Positions 19,853-29,462 are shown, counted from the stretch's first letter. The stretch: DNA of 64,000 nucleotides from CAVXHQ01 sp963761735 (GCA_963761735.1 CAVXHQ010000001.1:1-64000); one strand, 5' to 3'. The notes: a model not told the origin generated them from the letters alone. Program-made: numbers and translations.

Positions 19853-21249
19853 ATGACAATCACGCCTGTAACGTCGACACCCGCGCAATTCGACCTTTCC
19901 CCCGCGTCCACGCGACGCGGCTTCTGGCGCTCGGACTGCCGCTCGTCGGCTCGACGGTGGCGGCGTTTGCGATCCACATGACCGATACGATCATGCTGGG
20001 ATGGTTTTCCGTCACCGCCCTTGCCGCGTCCACCATCGCCACCTCGATCTGGTTTGTGACCTTTATCGTCGGCGCGGGGTTCGGTAACGCGGTGCCGCCT
20101 GTGGTGGCCGAGGCGCTTGCCTCCGGCGATGACACGCGCGCGCGGCGCGTCACCCGCATGGCCCTGTGGCTGAGCCTGATCTACGGTGCCCTTGCCGCCG
20201 CCGCCCTGTGGCGGGGCGAGGCGATGTTGCTGGCCATCGGTCAGACGGCGGACGTATCGGCAGAGGGGCAAAAGTACCTGCGCATCGCCGTCTGGGGGAT
20301 GTTTCCGGCACTCGCGGCAAACGCGCTGCGGGGCTATCTGTCGGCCAACGGGCTGACGGCGTTTCAATTGTGGATCACGCTGGTCGCCGTCGTTCTGAAC
20401 GCCGGGCTGAACTATGCCCTCATCTTCGGCAACTGGGGCGCGCCCGAACTGGGCATTCGGGGCGCGGCCATCGCCTCGGTGGTGATCCAGATCGTGCAGC
20501 TGGTGGTGATCGCGGCCTATGTGCAGTGGAAATTGCCGCAGGCAGACCTGTTCCGCCGCCTCTGGCGCCCCGACGGCGAGGCGCTGGCCCGCGTCTTTCG
20601 CCTCGGGGTGCCGATCGGTCTCACGTCCTTTGCCGAAGGCGGGTTGTTCACCGGCTCTTCCGTCATGATGGGCTGGATCGGCGAGCTGCCGCTGGCGGCG
20701 CATGGCATCGCCCTGCAACTGGTCTCGCTGATGTTCATGTTTCACGTCGGCATGTCACAGGCGGTGACGATCCGGGCGGGCAACGCCTACGGTCGACGGG
20801 ACGAGGCCGGATTGCGGCGCGGCGGGGCGGTGGCCTTCGGCGTGGCGTTCGGCTTTGGCCTTGCGACCGTAGCGCTGTTCCTGCTGTTCCCGGCACCGCT
20901 GGTCTCGCTGTTCATCGACCCGGACGAGCCGCAGCGCGCCGCCCTGATCCAGATCGGGGTGACGCTGGTGATGGTTTCGGCGCTGTTCCAGTTCGTCGAT
21001 TCAGCACAGATCGTGGCATTGTCGCTCTTGCGCGGGGTGCAGGATACCGCCGTGCCGATGGCGATGGCGATCTTCAGCTATTGGGTCATCGGCCTGCCCG
21101 CAAGCTATGTCATGACCTTCGTTCTGGGCTGGGGTCCGGTCGGCCTGTGGCTCGGGCTGACGGTCGGCCTGGCGATGGCGGCATTGCTGCTCGGCTGGCG
21201 GTTCTGGGCACATTCCAGCCGGATCGGCGGGACGGCCGCTGCGCGCTGA
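19853..21249 (+). pseudogene. MATE-family multidrug/Na+ efflux protein, possible N-terminal frameshift
   Basis: The main frame encodes about twelve hydrophobic helices with MATE landmarks: LALGLPLVGSTVAAFAIHM, IWFVTFIVGAGFGNAVPPVV, FRLGVPIGLTSFAEGG and SLLRGVQDTAVPMAMAIFSY. This frame has no ATG before residue LALG. The plausible start (ATG 19853, MTITPVTSTPAQFDLSP) is in the neighbouring frame. The two join if the CCCCC run at ~19900 has lost one C. Either a sequencing error or a non-ATG start explains this; the protein is otherwise full length (~430 aa). Confidence 0.8.
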
Positions 21250-21257
21250 TCGCGGTG

Positions 21258-21683
21258 TCAGTCGTTCTGCGCCGTCGCCTCCTCGTCGCGCATCAGACGA
21301 TCCGCCTTTTTGCGCACCAGCAGCGACCGCAGGTCGTGCATCGCCAGCAGCAGCGCGTCGGTCACATCCTCGAGTTGCGCGTCGCTGGCCTTCGATTGCG
21401 CCCATTGCGTCGTGATGTTGAGGTAGTCGACGGCGCGGTGGATGTCATCGATATCGCGTTGCGCCAGCAGGGCCATGCGGTCAAGCATCCACTCTTTGAT
21501 CGTGGCGATCTCATGCACGTTCAGGATCCGGTCACCGTGCGGTTTGATATCGCCGTTGCGGACGTTGACCACGGCGATCTGGTCCATTTCGATCCGGCGC
21601 TGGCGGTTTTCGGTATCGACGCGAAACACCGCAGCCCCGTTCTCGCGGACACGAAAATAAAACTCCGGAAGATCGGCACCCAT
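21258..21683 (-). CDS. Conserved hypothetical protein
   Basis: The 141-residue soluble protein is rich in charged residues, with FYFRVRENGAAVFRVDTE, MDQIAVVNVRNGDIKPHG and helical IKEWMLDRMALLAQRDIDDI. No signal peptide or membrane segment is present. It looks like a conserved Rhodobacterales family; the function is not recognised. It is the last gene of a three-gene run in which each ATG overlaps the preceding stop. Confidence 0.65.
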   Translation of the reverse strand: MGADLPEFYFRVRENGAAVFRVDTENRQRRIEMDQIAVVNVRNGDIKPHGDRILNVHEIATIKEWMLDRMALLAQRDIDDIHRAVDYLNITTQWAQSKASDAQLEDVTDALLLAMHDLRSLLVRKKADRLMRDEEATAQND

Positions 21684-22054
21684 CAGCGGGCCTCTTGCAG
21701 GCAGCGGATCAGCGATCCGTTCGGGTCGATCAGCGCGAACATCGCCGGCACCGGTCCGTGGGCCGGTTCGGGGGCGGTGAGGCGGGGCAGGGCGCCGGGG
21801 TCGTCGTTCAGCCCCGCTGCGGCGAATTCGGCGAACAGGGCGGCGATATCGGCGCAGCGCAAACAGGCGGAAAACCAGCTCGACGTGGGATCGAGGTCGG
21901 GATGGTGAAAGAACTCGACCTCGAAGGGGCCGCGTTTGAGGATCATCCAGCCATCGTCGCGATAGACACAGGCAAAGCCGAGGCGGGTATAGAACGCCTG
22001 CGTGGCGCTCATGTCACGGGCAGGCAGGTTTGCGGTCACCCGGTCGCGGGTCAT
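21683..22054 (-). CDS. Glyoxalase/bleomycin-resistance (VOC) family protein
   Basis: The 123-residue VOC-fold protein has SATQAFYTRLGFACVYRDDGW and GPFEVEFFHHPDLDP in the first module. The C-terminal module is MFALIDPNGSLIRCLQ. Start and stop both overlap neighbours by four bases (ATGA), so it is cotranscribed with the aminotransferase. Homologues bind bleomycin-type ligands or act as dioxygenases; the ligand is unknown here. Confidence 0.8.
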   Translation of the reverse strand: MTRDRVTANLPARDMSATQAFYTRLGFACVYRDDGWMILKRGPFEVEFFHHPDLDPTSSWFSACLRCADIAALFAEFAAAGLNDDPGALPRLTAPEPAHGPVPAMFALIDPNGSLIRCLQEAR

Positions 22055-23274
22055 TGCTGGTCCTCTCGGGGCGAGCGAAGTCCCGCGCAGAACGTCTGGA
22101 TACGGCGGCACGCCTCTTCCAGGACATCGTCCGCCGTAGCGTAGCTGACGCGAAAGTTCGGCGAAACCCCGAAGGCCGCGCCAAACACCACCGCCACCCC
22201 GGTCTCGTCGAGCAGGGCCGCGGCAAAGGCCGCGTCGTCGGCAATCGCGGTACCCGCCGCCGAGACCTTGCCGATGCAGGCGGAAATGTCGGGATAGACA
22301 TAGAACGCGCCCGCAGGCGTCGGGCAGGCGATGCCGTCCGCCGCGTTCAGCATCGACACCACAAGGTCGCGTCTGCGCTGAAACAGCGCCTTGTTGGTGT
22401 CGAGGTAATCCTGCGGACCGGTCAGGGCGGCGACGGCGGCCCACTGACTGATCGAACAGGGGTTCGACGTCGATTGCGACTGTACCTTGGCCATCGCGCG
22501 GATCAGTGCCACCGGCCCGCCCGCATAGCCGATGCGCCAGCCGGTCATCGCATGGGCCTTTGACACGCCGTTCACGGTCAGGGTGCGGTCGAACAACCCG
22601 GGTTCCACCTGCGCGGGAGAGGTGAATTCGAAATCGTCGAACACCAGGTGTTCATACATGTCGTCCGACATCACCCAGACATGCGAGTGGCGCATCAGCA
22701 CATCGGTCAGCGCGCGCAATTCGTCGCGCGAATAGGCGGCCCCGGTCGGGTTTGACGGCGAATTGAACAAGAACCATTTGGTGTGTGGCGTGATCGCCGC
22801 CTCGAGGGCCGCGGGCGTCAGTTTGAAATCGCTGTCCATGCCGCAGGGCACCACCACCGGCGTGCCGCCCGCCAGCAGGACCATGTCGGGATAGCTGACC
22901 CAGTAGGGCGCCGGGATCACCACCTCGTCGCCCGGATTGAGCGTTGCCATGAACGCGTTGTACAGCACCTGTTTGCCGCCTGTGCCGACGGTGATCTGGC
23001 CGGGCGCATAGGTCAGCCCGTTCTCGCGCGCGAACTTGTCGCAGATCGCCTGCTTCAGCTCCGGGATGCCGTCCACGGCGGTGTATTTGGTGCGGCCCTC
23101 TGCGATGGCCCGGATCGCGGCGTCCTTGATCCGCTGCGGCGTGTCGAAATCCGGCTCGCCCGCGCCGAGGCCGATGATATCGCGGCCCGCAGCCCTGAGT
23201 TCTGCGGCGCGCGTCGTCACGGCAATGGTCGGCGACGGTTTGACGCGGGCAAGCGTGTCGGACAGGAACGGCAT
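22051..23274 (-). CDS. aspC: Pyridoxal-phosphate aminotransferase (aspartate aminotransferase type)
   Basis: The 407-residue class I aminotransferase has IGLGAGEPDFDTPQRIKDAA, GTGGKQVLYNAF and WFLFNSPSNPTGAAYSRDEL. The Schiff-base lysine lies in VNGVSKAHAMTGWRIGY, and Arg (PNFRVSYAT) closes the substrate carboxylate site. It converts aspartate and 2-oxoglutarate to oxaloacetate and glutamate; related family members can use aromatic or prephenate substrates. It is the first gene of a coupled three-gene operon. Confidence 0.9.
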   Translation of the reverse strand: MPFLSDTLARVKPSPTIAVTTRAAELRAAGRDIIGLGAGEPDFDTPQRIKDAAIRAIAEGRTKYTAVDGIPELKQAICDKFARENGLTYAPGQITVGTGGKQVLYNAFMATLNPGDEVVIPAPYWVSYPDMVLLAGGTPVVVPCGMDSDFKLTPAALEAAITPHTKWFLFNSPSNPTGAAYSRDELRALTDVLMRHSHVWVMSDDMYEHLVFDDFEFTSPAQVEPGLFDRTLTVNGVSKAHAMTGWRIGYAGGPVALIRAMAKVQSQSTSNPCSISQWAAVAALTGPQDYLDTNKALFQRRRDLVVSMLNAADGIACPTPAGAFYVYPDISACIGKVSAAGTAIADDAAFAAALLDETGVAVVFGAAFGVSPNFRVSYATADDVLEEACRRIQTFCAGLRSPREDQQ

Positions 23275-23361
23275 GGCGGGCCCCCCGGGGCTGGCGTTTC
23301 AGGCAATGCCCGTGTCATATGTCGGGGCCTGAATGCAGGCAAGCGGGATGGGACGCTGGAC

Positions 23362-23829
23362 ATGGGCAAGACCGAAATGCCGAACGGGAAACCGGGCGAC
23401 GGGATGGCAGGCTACGACGCCGAGACCGGGACCGATACACTCCTTGAGTATGGTGAGGACAGCGCCACCTTCGGCGACCGCCTTGTTGCGGCGCGACAGG
23501 GTGCCGGTCTGCGGCGCAAGGTGCTGGCGCGCAAGCTGGGGGTGAAAACCGCTACCCTGCGCAACTGGGAAGAGGACCGCAGCGCGCCGCGCGCGCATCG
23601 TCTGACCCTGTTGTCGGGGATGATGGGCGTGCCGCTGATCTGGCTGATGACCGGGCAGGGCACCGGGCCTCTGGCCGACGAGAGCGATGGTATCGCCGAT
23701 GGCGCGGGCCTTCACGCCGCATTGATCGACGATTTCGCCGCCGCACGGGCCGAACTGGGCGCCGTGAACCGCAAACTTGCGGGGATCGAACGCAGGTTGC
23801 GCCAGTTGCTGCCCGGAGACGACCACTGA
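23362..23829 (+). CDS. XRE-type helix-turn-helix regulator
   Basis: The 155-residue protein from MGKTEMPNGKPGDG has an XRE HTH (RLVAARQGAGLRRKVLARKL, then NWEEDRSAPRAHRLTLLSGMMG). A C-terminal helix (ARAELGAVNRKLAGIERRLRQLL) probably dimerises. The longer open frame upstream is antisense of the aminotransferase and is excluded. Its TGATG overlap couples it to sdhE. Confidence 0.8.
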   Translation: MGKTEMPNGKPGDGMAGYDAETGTDTLLEYGEDSATFGDRLVAARQGAGLRRKVLARKLGVKTATLRNWEEDRSAPRAHRLTLLSGMMGVPLIWLMTGQGTGPLADESDGIADGAGLHAALIDDFAAARAELGAVNRKLAGIERRLRQLLPGDDH

Positions 23830-24098
23830 TGTCCGAGACCCGCCCGGTGGCTGAAAAACGGCTGCGGATGCGGTCCATGCGGCGCGGCATCCGCGAAATG
23901 GACCTTATTTTGCAGGCCTACGCGACAGCCCGGTTGTCGGACCTCGGCGATGCGGACGTGGCCCTGTACGACCGTCTGCTCGACGAGAGCGATCACGATA
24001 TCTACGCGTGGATCTGTGGCCGTACTCCGGCGCCGTCCGAATTCGCGCCGCTGGTGGCCGACATCGCGGCAGGCGCGCAGGGCGTGACCCGGCCCTAG
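23829..24098 (+). CDS. sdhE: Succinate dehydrogenase assembly factor 2
   Basis: The 89-residue SdhE/CptB (DUF339) protein has the signature RLRMRSMRRGIREMDLIL, containing the RGxxExD motif that assists FAD attachment to SdhA. The rest is the expected helical bundle (DRLLDESDHDIYAWICGRT). It is coupled to the XRE regulator gene by start/stop overlap. Confidence 0.9.
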   Translation: MSETRPVAEKRLRMRSMRRGIREMDLILQAYATARLSDLGDADVALYDRLLDESDHDIYAWICGRTPAPSEFAPLVADIAAGAQGVTRP

Positions 24099-24113
24099 CC
24101 GGGCGTTTGCGCC

Positions 24114-24157
24114 ATGTCGGGATGTCGTAGTTTAAATGTCGGGTTGTCGTAGTTTAA
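24114..24157 (+). repeat. Tandem 22-bp direct repeat upstream of the LdtR-type regulator
   Basis: Two abutting 22-base copies (24114-24135 and 24136-24157) differ at one base. Each starts ATGTCGGG and ends TGTCGTAGTTTAA. They lie 128 bases before the regulator start codon, within an AT-richer intergenic segment. The position fits regulator binding, possibly autoregulation. I know of no matching published site that I can name with confidence. Confidence 0.85.
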
Positions 24158-24284
24158 CCGGGCAATATTAGATCAAATTCGCGCAAATGAAGCTGCCAAA
24201 TAGTGACGCTTTTCGACTGACTTAACCGCTTGTTGGTCATTGCGGCCTAACCAAGTCGCAACCGAACAGACGGAGACGACAGGC

Positions 24285-24794
24285 ATGAGCATTCATACCG
24301 AAATGGACACGCCGATGCTGCCGGGGCAGCATGCGGCTTTCATGACGAGCTACCTCGATGCGCTGACACTCGTCGAGAGGCTGCATCGCCTGCTGCTCGA
24401 TGTGATCAAGGACGAATTCGAACGCGTCGGTGTCCTCGAAATCAACGCCGTGCAGGCGCTGCTTTTGTTCAACATCGGCGACAACGAGGTGACGGCGGGC
24501 GAGTTGAAATCGCGCGGCTACTATCAGGGCTCGAACGTCAGCTACAATCTCAAGAAACTGGTCGAAAACGGTTTCATGCACCACCAGCGCTGCGAGATCG
24601 ACCGGCGGTCCGTGCGGGTAAAACTGACCGAGCAGGGGCGCCGCATCCGCGATATCGTGTCAAAGCTGTTCTCGGGCCACGCAGAGGGCCTGATATCGCG
24701 CGGCGTCATCGACCATCAGGGCATCGATGACATCACGACGTCGCTGCGCCGGATCGAGCGGTACTGGTCCGACCAGATCCGCTACATCTATTGA
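24285..24794 (+). CDS. ldtR: MarR-family winged-helix regulator (LdtR type)
   Basis: The 169-residue winged-helix protein has the DNA-recognition segment GYYQGSNVSYNLKKLVENGF and wing DRRSVRVKLTEQGRRIRDIV. That combination is typical of LdtR, the alphaproteobacterial regulator linked to L,D-transpeptidases and cell-wall stress. ATG 24285 follows GACGACAGGC; the upstream extension contains no coding features. The tandem 22-bp repeat upstream could be its operator. Confidence 0.75.
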   Translation: MSIHTEMDTPMLPGQHAAFMTSYLDALTLVERLHRLLLDVIKDEFERVGVLEINAVQALLLFNIGDNEVTAGELKSRGYYQGSNVSYNLKKLVENGFMHHQRCEIDRRSVRVKLTEQGRRIRDIVSKLFSGHAEGLISRGVIDHQGIDDITTSLRRIERYWSDQIRYIY

Positions 24795-24859
24795 GGGGGC
24801 CGCTCCGTCCCGCCTGCCGTACCGTCTGAGACGGCGCAAACCCCGCCCGCGTCCGGCGT

Positions 24860-25288
24860 TTACCAGTGGCCGGTGTTTTCCATCGAGGCCCAGGGCTCTG
24901 CCTTTTCCAGAGCGTCGCCTTCCTGCAACAGCTCGATCGAGATGTTGTCGGGTGAGCGCACGAAGGCCATGTGCCCATCGCGCGGCGGGCGATTGATCGT
25001 CACGCCGTTGTCCATGAGCATCTGGCAGGTGGCGTAGATGTCCTCGACCCGGTAGGCCAGATGGCCGAAATGCCGTCCGTCGCTGGGCAGACCGTCGTCG
25101 CCGTCCCAGTTATGGGTCAGCTCGACAGGACATTCCGGCTGGCCCGGAGGCGCCATGAAGATCAGGCTGAACCGCCCGCCCTCACTGTCCATGCGCCGCG
25201 TCTCTTCGAGACCCAGCAGCCTGAAGAACGCCATCGTTGCGTCGAGGTCCTTCACACGGACCATGGTGTGCAGATATTTTAGTGGCAT
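24860..25288 (-). CDS. gloA: Lactoylglutathione lyase (glyoxalase I)
   Basis: About 142 residues from MPLKYLHTMVRVKDLDATMA. Metal-ligand and substrate regions are visible: His in YLHTMVRV, Glu in PVELTHNWD, His in GHLAYRVEDIYATC and Glu in ISIELLQEG. It converts the methylglyoxal-glutathione hemithioacetal to S-lactoylglutathione. The upstream in-frame ATG (25339) is less likely because family homology starts at MPLKYLH. Confidence 0.88.
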   Translation of the reverse strand: MPLKYLHTMVRVKDLDATMAFFRLLGLEETRRMDSEGGRFSLIFMAPPGQPECPVELTHNWDGDDGLPSDGRHFGHLAYRVEDIYATCQMLMDNGVTINRPPRDGHMAFVRSPDNISIELLQEGDALEKAEPWASMENTGHW

Positions 25289-25369
25289 CGAATGTCTCCT
25301 TGGCGGTGCCCTAAACCGGGCGTAGTGAAAATTTAGCACGTCCCGAGATCCGGACCACTGTCAGAAGGG

Positions 25370-26870
25370 TCAGAACGTCGACCGGAAATTGACCCCGATG
25401 CCATAATCCTCACGATCGAACCGGCTGACGTTGCTGTCGGCGGTGCTGGCATCGAAGGTGACGACGGGTGCAAACCCGGCATAGCTGAACTCGGGGAAAA
25501 AGGCATCGACGGTCACGAAATACCGCTGATCCTCGCGGCCGCCGGGAATGTTCGCGCCGAAGAACTGATAGTCCGGAACTTCCGTCAATTCCGCACCAAG
25601 GCTCAGACTGAGCAGGGCAGGGCCGATCGCCTCTGCGGGATTATAGGTCAGAACGACCGTCGCGGATTCTTCGGCCAATTGCGTATTCGGGCTTTCCGTC
25701 ACGGTATAGCCCAGCGTCGACGACACCCGCGCGCCACCGGCAAAGCCGTGTATCCACGATGCCTGCAGACCATAGCGCGTGTTGTCCTCGTAAAATTGCG
25801 CCGTATCGATGCGCCGCTCATAGAAGACAGAGCCCCGCACCGCGTCGTTTTCGTCAAGGCGATACAACCGGTTGGCCGAGATCCGCGCATAGGAATAGCC
25901 ATAATCGCCCTGTGTCCAGGCAGCACCGATCACCGCGGACAGCCCGACCGTGCCGTTTGTCGCAGCCCGGTCATGGGTGAGACTGAATTCGACAAGCGCG
26001 CTCGTCAGATCGCTGTCGTCAAAGGCCCGATCCGCCTCGGAACCTGCATCGAGGAACGTCCGCGCCGCGTCCGACAGCCTCGAGGCCTGATAACGCACCC
26101 TGACGCCCGCCGACGTCCGGCTCTCGCGGTTTTGCTGAAACCGGTAGCGCGTGCGCAGATCGGCATAGCCGGTCCAGCCGGACAGGGCCTGACCCGCGCG
26201 GCTGATCGACCCCTGGGTCAAAAAGTCCGGCAGGGCGATATTGTCGATCTCAAAGTCCGCGCTTTGCGCACCGCCATTGACGTTGTTGGACGGCGCGAAC
26301 GAAATCTCGACGCTCGTCGACCACGGGTTGCTGCGCTGCACGCCGGCGGCATCCGCGCGGGTGCGTGCGGCCTCTTGCGGGGTGGGCGCAACGGTCAAGC
26401 GCGCGGCGAAGCCACCAGGACGACAGTGTCGGGCGATCCTCGTTCAGGGCGGCAAGGGCGGCAAGACGGGCGGCACCGTAGCGCCGTTCGTCCGACGGCG
26501 TCGCGCGATAGCCATAGGTCTGCTCGTCAGCGCTTGCCGCCCGGTACAGGCGCGCCGCCACCTGCCGGGCCCGGGTGAAATCGCCAAGTTCGAACGCGGC
26601 CTGCGCCAGCACCGTCAGCGCCAGCGTATCCTGCGCGTCACGCTGCAACAGCGCCTCGGCAAAGGCGGCGGCTTCGGCAAATCTGCGTGTCTGAAGCGCC
26701 TCGGCCGCAAACCGCCGGATCGTGTCGACCTGCACTGAAACGCCGGTTGCAAGGGTCCGGTCGGGGCCCTCTGCCACGTCCTGCGCCGCGACCGGACCTG
26801 CCACGAAAGGCCCGGCCACGACGGCGGATGCCGCAAGGAGCAGCGCGCCCAGAACACTGTGTGGGCGCAT
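25370..26870 (-). pseudogene. Slam-like outer-membrane protein (surface lipoprotein assembly modifier), single frameshift
   Basis: The joined protein is 499 residues. It has a signal peptide (MRPHSVLGALLLAASAVVAG), a TPR-like periplasmic helical domain (RRFAEAAAFAEALLQRDAQD and following repeats to ~residue 155), then a long beta-barrel (DUF560-like) ending in FRSTF, the C-terminal aromatic BAM signal. The frame changes at ~26400; removing one T restores RRALTVAPTPQEA. Slam proteins help move lipoproteins to the cell surface. The adjacent TbpB-like lipoprotein gene ends two bases before this start. Confidence 0.7.
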
Positions 26871-26871
26871 C

Positions 26872-27978
26872 CTAATTTCCGGCGCCGCGCGCCAGGATAA
26901 AGCCGCCGGTTTCCTGAACCGTGACTTCGAATCGTGGATCTTCCGAGGTGACGACCACGATCCCGACGATTTCGCCGCCCTCTGCGGCGGTCGCATCGCC
27001 GGCAAGGATGCCGTAATACTCACCGGTCTCGTATTCCTCGAAGTTGCCGTCGGCGCCGGTGGTAAAGCTGGATATCGCCCCCGATATTTCACCGTTTTCG
27101 CGCAGGGTCGGCGCGATACCTTCGATCACGACGCGCAATTCGGGCAGCACAAGATCGCCTTCGCTGCTGCCGAGCGAAATCGCGTTGCCGGCGGAGTCGA
27201 AAGCGCGTCGGTTGGTGATCGCGCCCTGAATACCGCGGTTGGTGTTGAAATCCTCGAAGTCGATGGAAATCTGAGCGTCGCCGGTGGTATATTCCAACCC
27301 GCCCCGGCCCTCGAAAACCCGGATGCCCGCGTAGTCGCCCGAAAATACCGCCTGACCCACATCGGGCAGCGTGACGGTGCCGTTGCGCTCGTACAGGAAG
27401 CCGCCGAAGCCATAGTTCACATAGCCGCCCGTCCGGATCACGGCAAAGGACGTGCGCGGCAGGTTATCGTCCGTACTGTTCGGGCTGACGCCATAGATGG
27501 CGCGGTAGGGGCCGATCTGGTTGATGCTTTCGCCCGTGACGGCGTCGGACGCCGTGATGTCGGCCTCGTAGACCGAATATCCGTTGAGAGACCCCACAGG
27601 ATCGCCCGGCGAATACACATTGCCGCCGTCGAATCCGATGCCGTCGACGACGAACCGTTCCGGCGTCGTGGCGGTTGGCGGGACGAACCGGACAGAAGAG
27701 ACGAACCCGCCGCTGACGTCGTTGCGTGCCTCGAGACGGGTGACAGAGGTGTTTGCCGTGGGCTCCGGCCCTCCGCCGGGGCGGATCGTTCCGGTGTCGA
27801 GCGGATCCACGACATCGGCGCCGCCGCCGTCGGTGTTGTCGCCGCCGTCGGTGCCCCCGTCGGTGCCGCCATCCGTGGTGGCGCCATCCGTTTCGGCACC
27901 GTCGTCGGCGAACGGCTGAGTGCCGTTGCACCCGGCCAACAATGCCATCAGCGCCGCCGTCGCCATAAGATGTTTCAT
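26872..27978 (-). CDS. TbpB-like surface lipoprotein, candidate Slam substrate
   Basis: About 368 residues. The lipobox is LMALLAGCNG, followed by an Asp/Thr/Gly-rich tether with TDGG repeats (residues ~30-55). The C-terminal half resembles TbpB barrel/handle modules (VNYGFGGFLYERNG, VFSGDYAGIRVFEGRGGLEY, AQISIDFEDF, IQGAITNR). Rhodobacterales relatives are annotated as transferrin-binding-protein-like. ATG 27978 places the lipobox correctly. The stop lies two bases before the Slam-like gene, so the pair is almost certainly cotranscribed. The ligand is unknown. Confidence 0.75.
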   Translation of the reverse strand: MKHLMATAALMALLAGCNGTQPFADDGAETDGATTDGGTDGGTDGGDNTDGGGADVVDPLDTGTIRPGGGPEPTANTSVTRLEARNDVSGGFVSSVRFVPPTATTPERFVVDGIGFDGGNVYSPGDPVGSLNGYSVYEADITASDAVTGESINQIGPYRAIYGVSPNSTDDNLPRTSFAVIRTGGYVNYGFGGFLYERNGTVTLPDVGQAVFSGDYAGIRVFEGRGGLEYTTGDAQISIDFEDFNTNRGIQGAITNRRAFDSAGNAISLGSSEGDLVLPELRVVIEGIAPTLRENGEISGAISSFTTGADGNFEEYETGEYYGILAGDATAAEGGEIVGIVVVTSEDPRFEVTVQETGGFILARGAGN

Positions 27979-28221
27979 GCAAAAGCCCCTGTTGCGCCTG
28001 TTTTTTCGGACGCTACCGGCCAGAATACGGTCGGTCAATCGTTCACCGGAGCCGCACGGGCGCCTTCACGCGGCCTGTCTCATCCCTGCCACGAATCGGT
28101 CCGTGCGGCGCACGAAGCGCCGTCCCGGTCTGCGATGTCCCGTCCTGCACTGCGACCTTTCAGAATCGCGCGGGCAGGTATCTAACGCCAAAAACATATC
28201 CGACCGACCGGAGCTGCCAAG

Positions 28222-29148
28222 ATGCCCCTGACCCCCGACCAGCGCGCCGAAATCGACGCTCAGCGCGCGTTGCCGCAGCAAACTCTTCGCGCAACGGCGC
28301 CGGGGATGGAAAAACACCTGTACCGCGCCCATGACGTCCTCGATCACGGGTTCATCCGCGTCGTCGATTACATGGGCGACGATGCCGCGATCTGCCAGGC
28401 AGCCCGGGTCAGCTATGGCCGGGGCACGAAATCGGTGCAGAATGACGAAGGTCTGATCCGCTATCTGATGCGCCACTGGCATTCGACACCGTTCGAGATG
28501 TGCGAGGTCAAGCTGCATGTGAAACTGCCGGTGTTCGTCGCGCGCCAGTGGATCCGGCATCGCACCGCCAACGTGAATGAATATTCCGCCCGCTATTCGA
28601 TCCTCGACCGCGAATTCTATATTCCCCGCGCCCAGGATCTTGCGGCGCAGTCGGTCGTCAACAATCAGGGCCGGGGGGCGGCGTTGACGGCAGATGAATC
28701 AGCGCGGGTTCTCGAGATCCTGAAAGGCGATGCGACCCGGACTTATGACCACTACGAAGAAATGATCACCGATACCTCCGATACCGAAGGTGGCAAGCAG
28801 GGCCTCGCGCGCGAACTTGCGCGGATGAACCTGCCGGCCAATATCTATACCCAGTGGTATTGGAAGGTCGATCTGCATAATCTGTTTCATTTCCTGCGCT
28901 TGCGCGCCGATCCTCATGCACAGTACGAGATCCGGGTCTATGCCGAGGTGCTGTGTGCGATTGTCGCGGACTGGGTTCCCGCGGCATACGGCGCGTTTGC
29001 CGACTACCGGTTGGGCGCCGCGCAACTGTCCGCCAGGGGCCTTGATGCGGTGCGCAAGATGATTGCCGGCGAGCAGGTCACGCAGGAGGCATCGGGCATG
29101 AGCATGGGGGAATGGCGGGAATTTCAGGCTCTCATCGCCGGATCCTAG
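28222..29148 (+). CDS. thyX: FAD-dependent thymidylate synthase ThyX
   Basis: The 308-residue protein carries the ThyX motif RHRTANVNEYSARYS (RHRx7S type, ~residue 113) and the dUMP/FAD-binding segment ELARMNLPANIYTQWYWKVD. It makes dTMP from dUMP using methylene-tetrahydrofolate and NAD(P)H. The length suits Rhodobacterales ThyX. The window shows no thyA. Confidence 0.93.
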   Translation: MPLTPDQRAEIDAQRALPQQTLRATAPGMEKHLYRAHDVLDHGFIRVVDYMGDDAAICQAARVSYGRGTKSVQNDEGLIRYLMRHWHSTPFEMCEVKLHVKLPVFVARQWIRHRTANVNEYSARYSILDREFYIPRAQDLAAQSVVNNQGRGAALTADESARVLEILKGDATRTYDHYEEMITDTSDTEGGKQGLARELARMNLPANIYTQWYWKVDLHNLFHFLRLRADPHAQYEIRVYAEVLCAIVADWVPAAYGAFADYRLGAAQLSARGLDAVRKMIAGEQVTQEASGMSMGEWREFQALIAGS

Positions 29149-29255
29149 GTGCCGCTTCCCCAAGGATCGCTGCCTGTGTCTGTCATCGGAACGCCCGGTT
29201 TTCGGACGTCTTGCTGGCCGCGGGCGCAGGCGCCCGGTATTATAGGGCACGCAGT

Positions 29256-29462
29256 CTACTGTGGCGTGATATTTCCCGCCATCTGACGTCCGTCGCGCCC
29301 GTCGATCAGATCGAATTCGACCGGCATGTCGTCTGCCAGGCCGGTCAGACCGGATTGCTCGACAGCCGAGATGTGGACGAAAATGTCGGCGCCGCCGCCC
29401 TCAGGCGCGATGAATCCGAACCCTTTACTTGTGTTGAACCATTTTACGGTGCCCTTAGGCAT
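29256..29462 (-). CDS. Cold-shock domain protein (CspA family)
   Basis: The 68-residue single cold-shock domain has RNP1 (KGFGFI) and RNP2 (DIFVHISAVE), starting MPKGTVKWFNTSKGFGFIAP. It is a nucleic-acid chaperone. About 140 bases of AT-richer leader separate it from the divergent ArsC-like gene, consistent with the long 5' leaders usual for csp genes. Confidence 0.92.
   Translation of the reverse strand: MPKGTVKWFNTSKGFGFIAPEGGGADIFVHISAVEQSGLTGLADDMPVEFDLIDGRDGRQMAGNITPQ

Noticed and set aside
27830..27900. TDGG-encoding repeat as a DNA regulatory repeat
   Set aside because: It is in frame, directly after the lipobox, and explained as a flexible lipoprotein tether.
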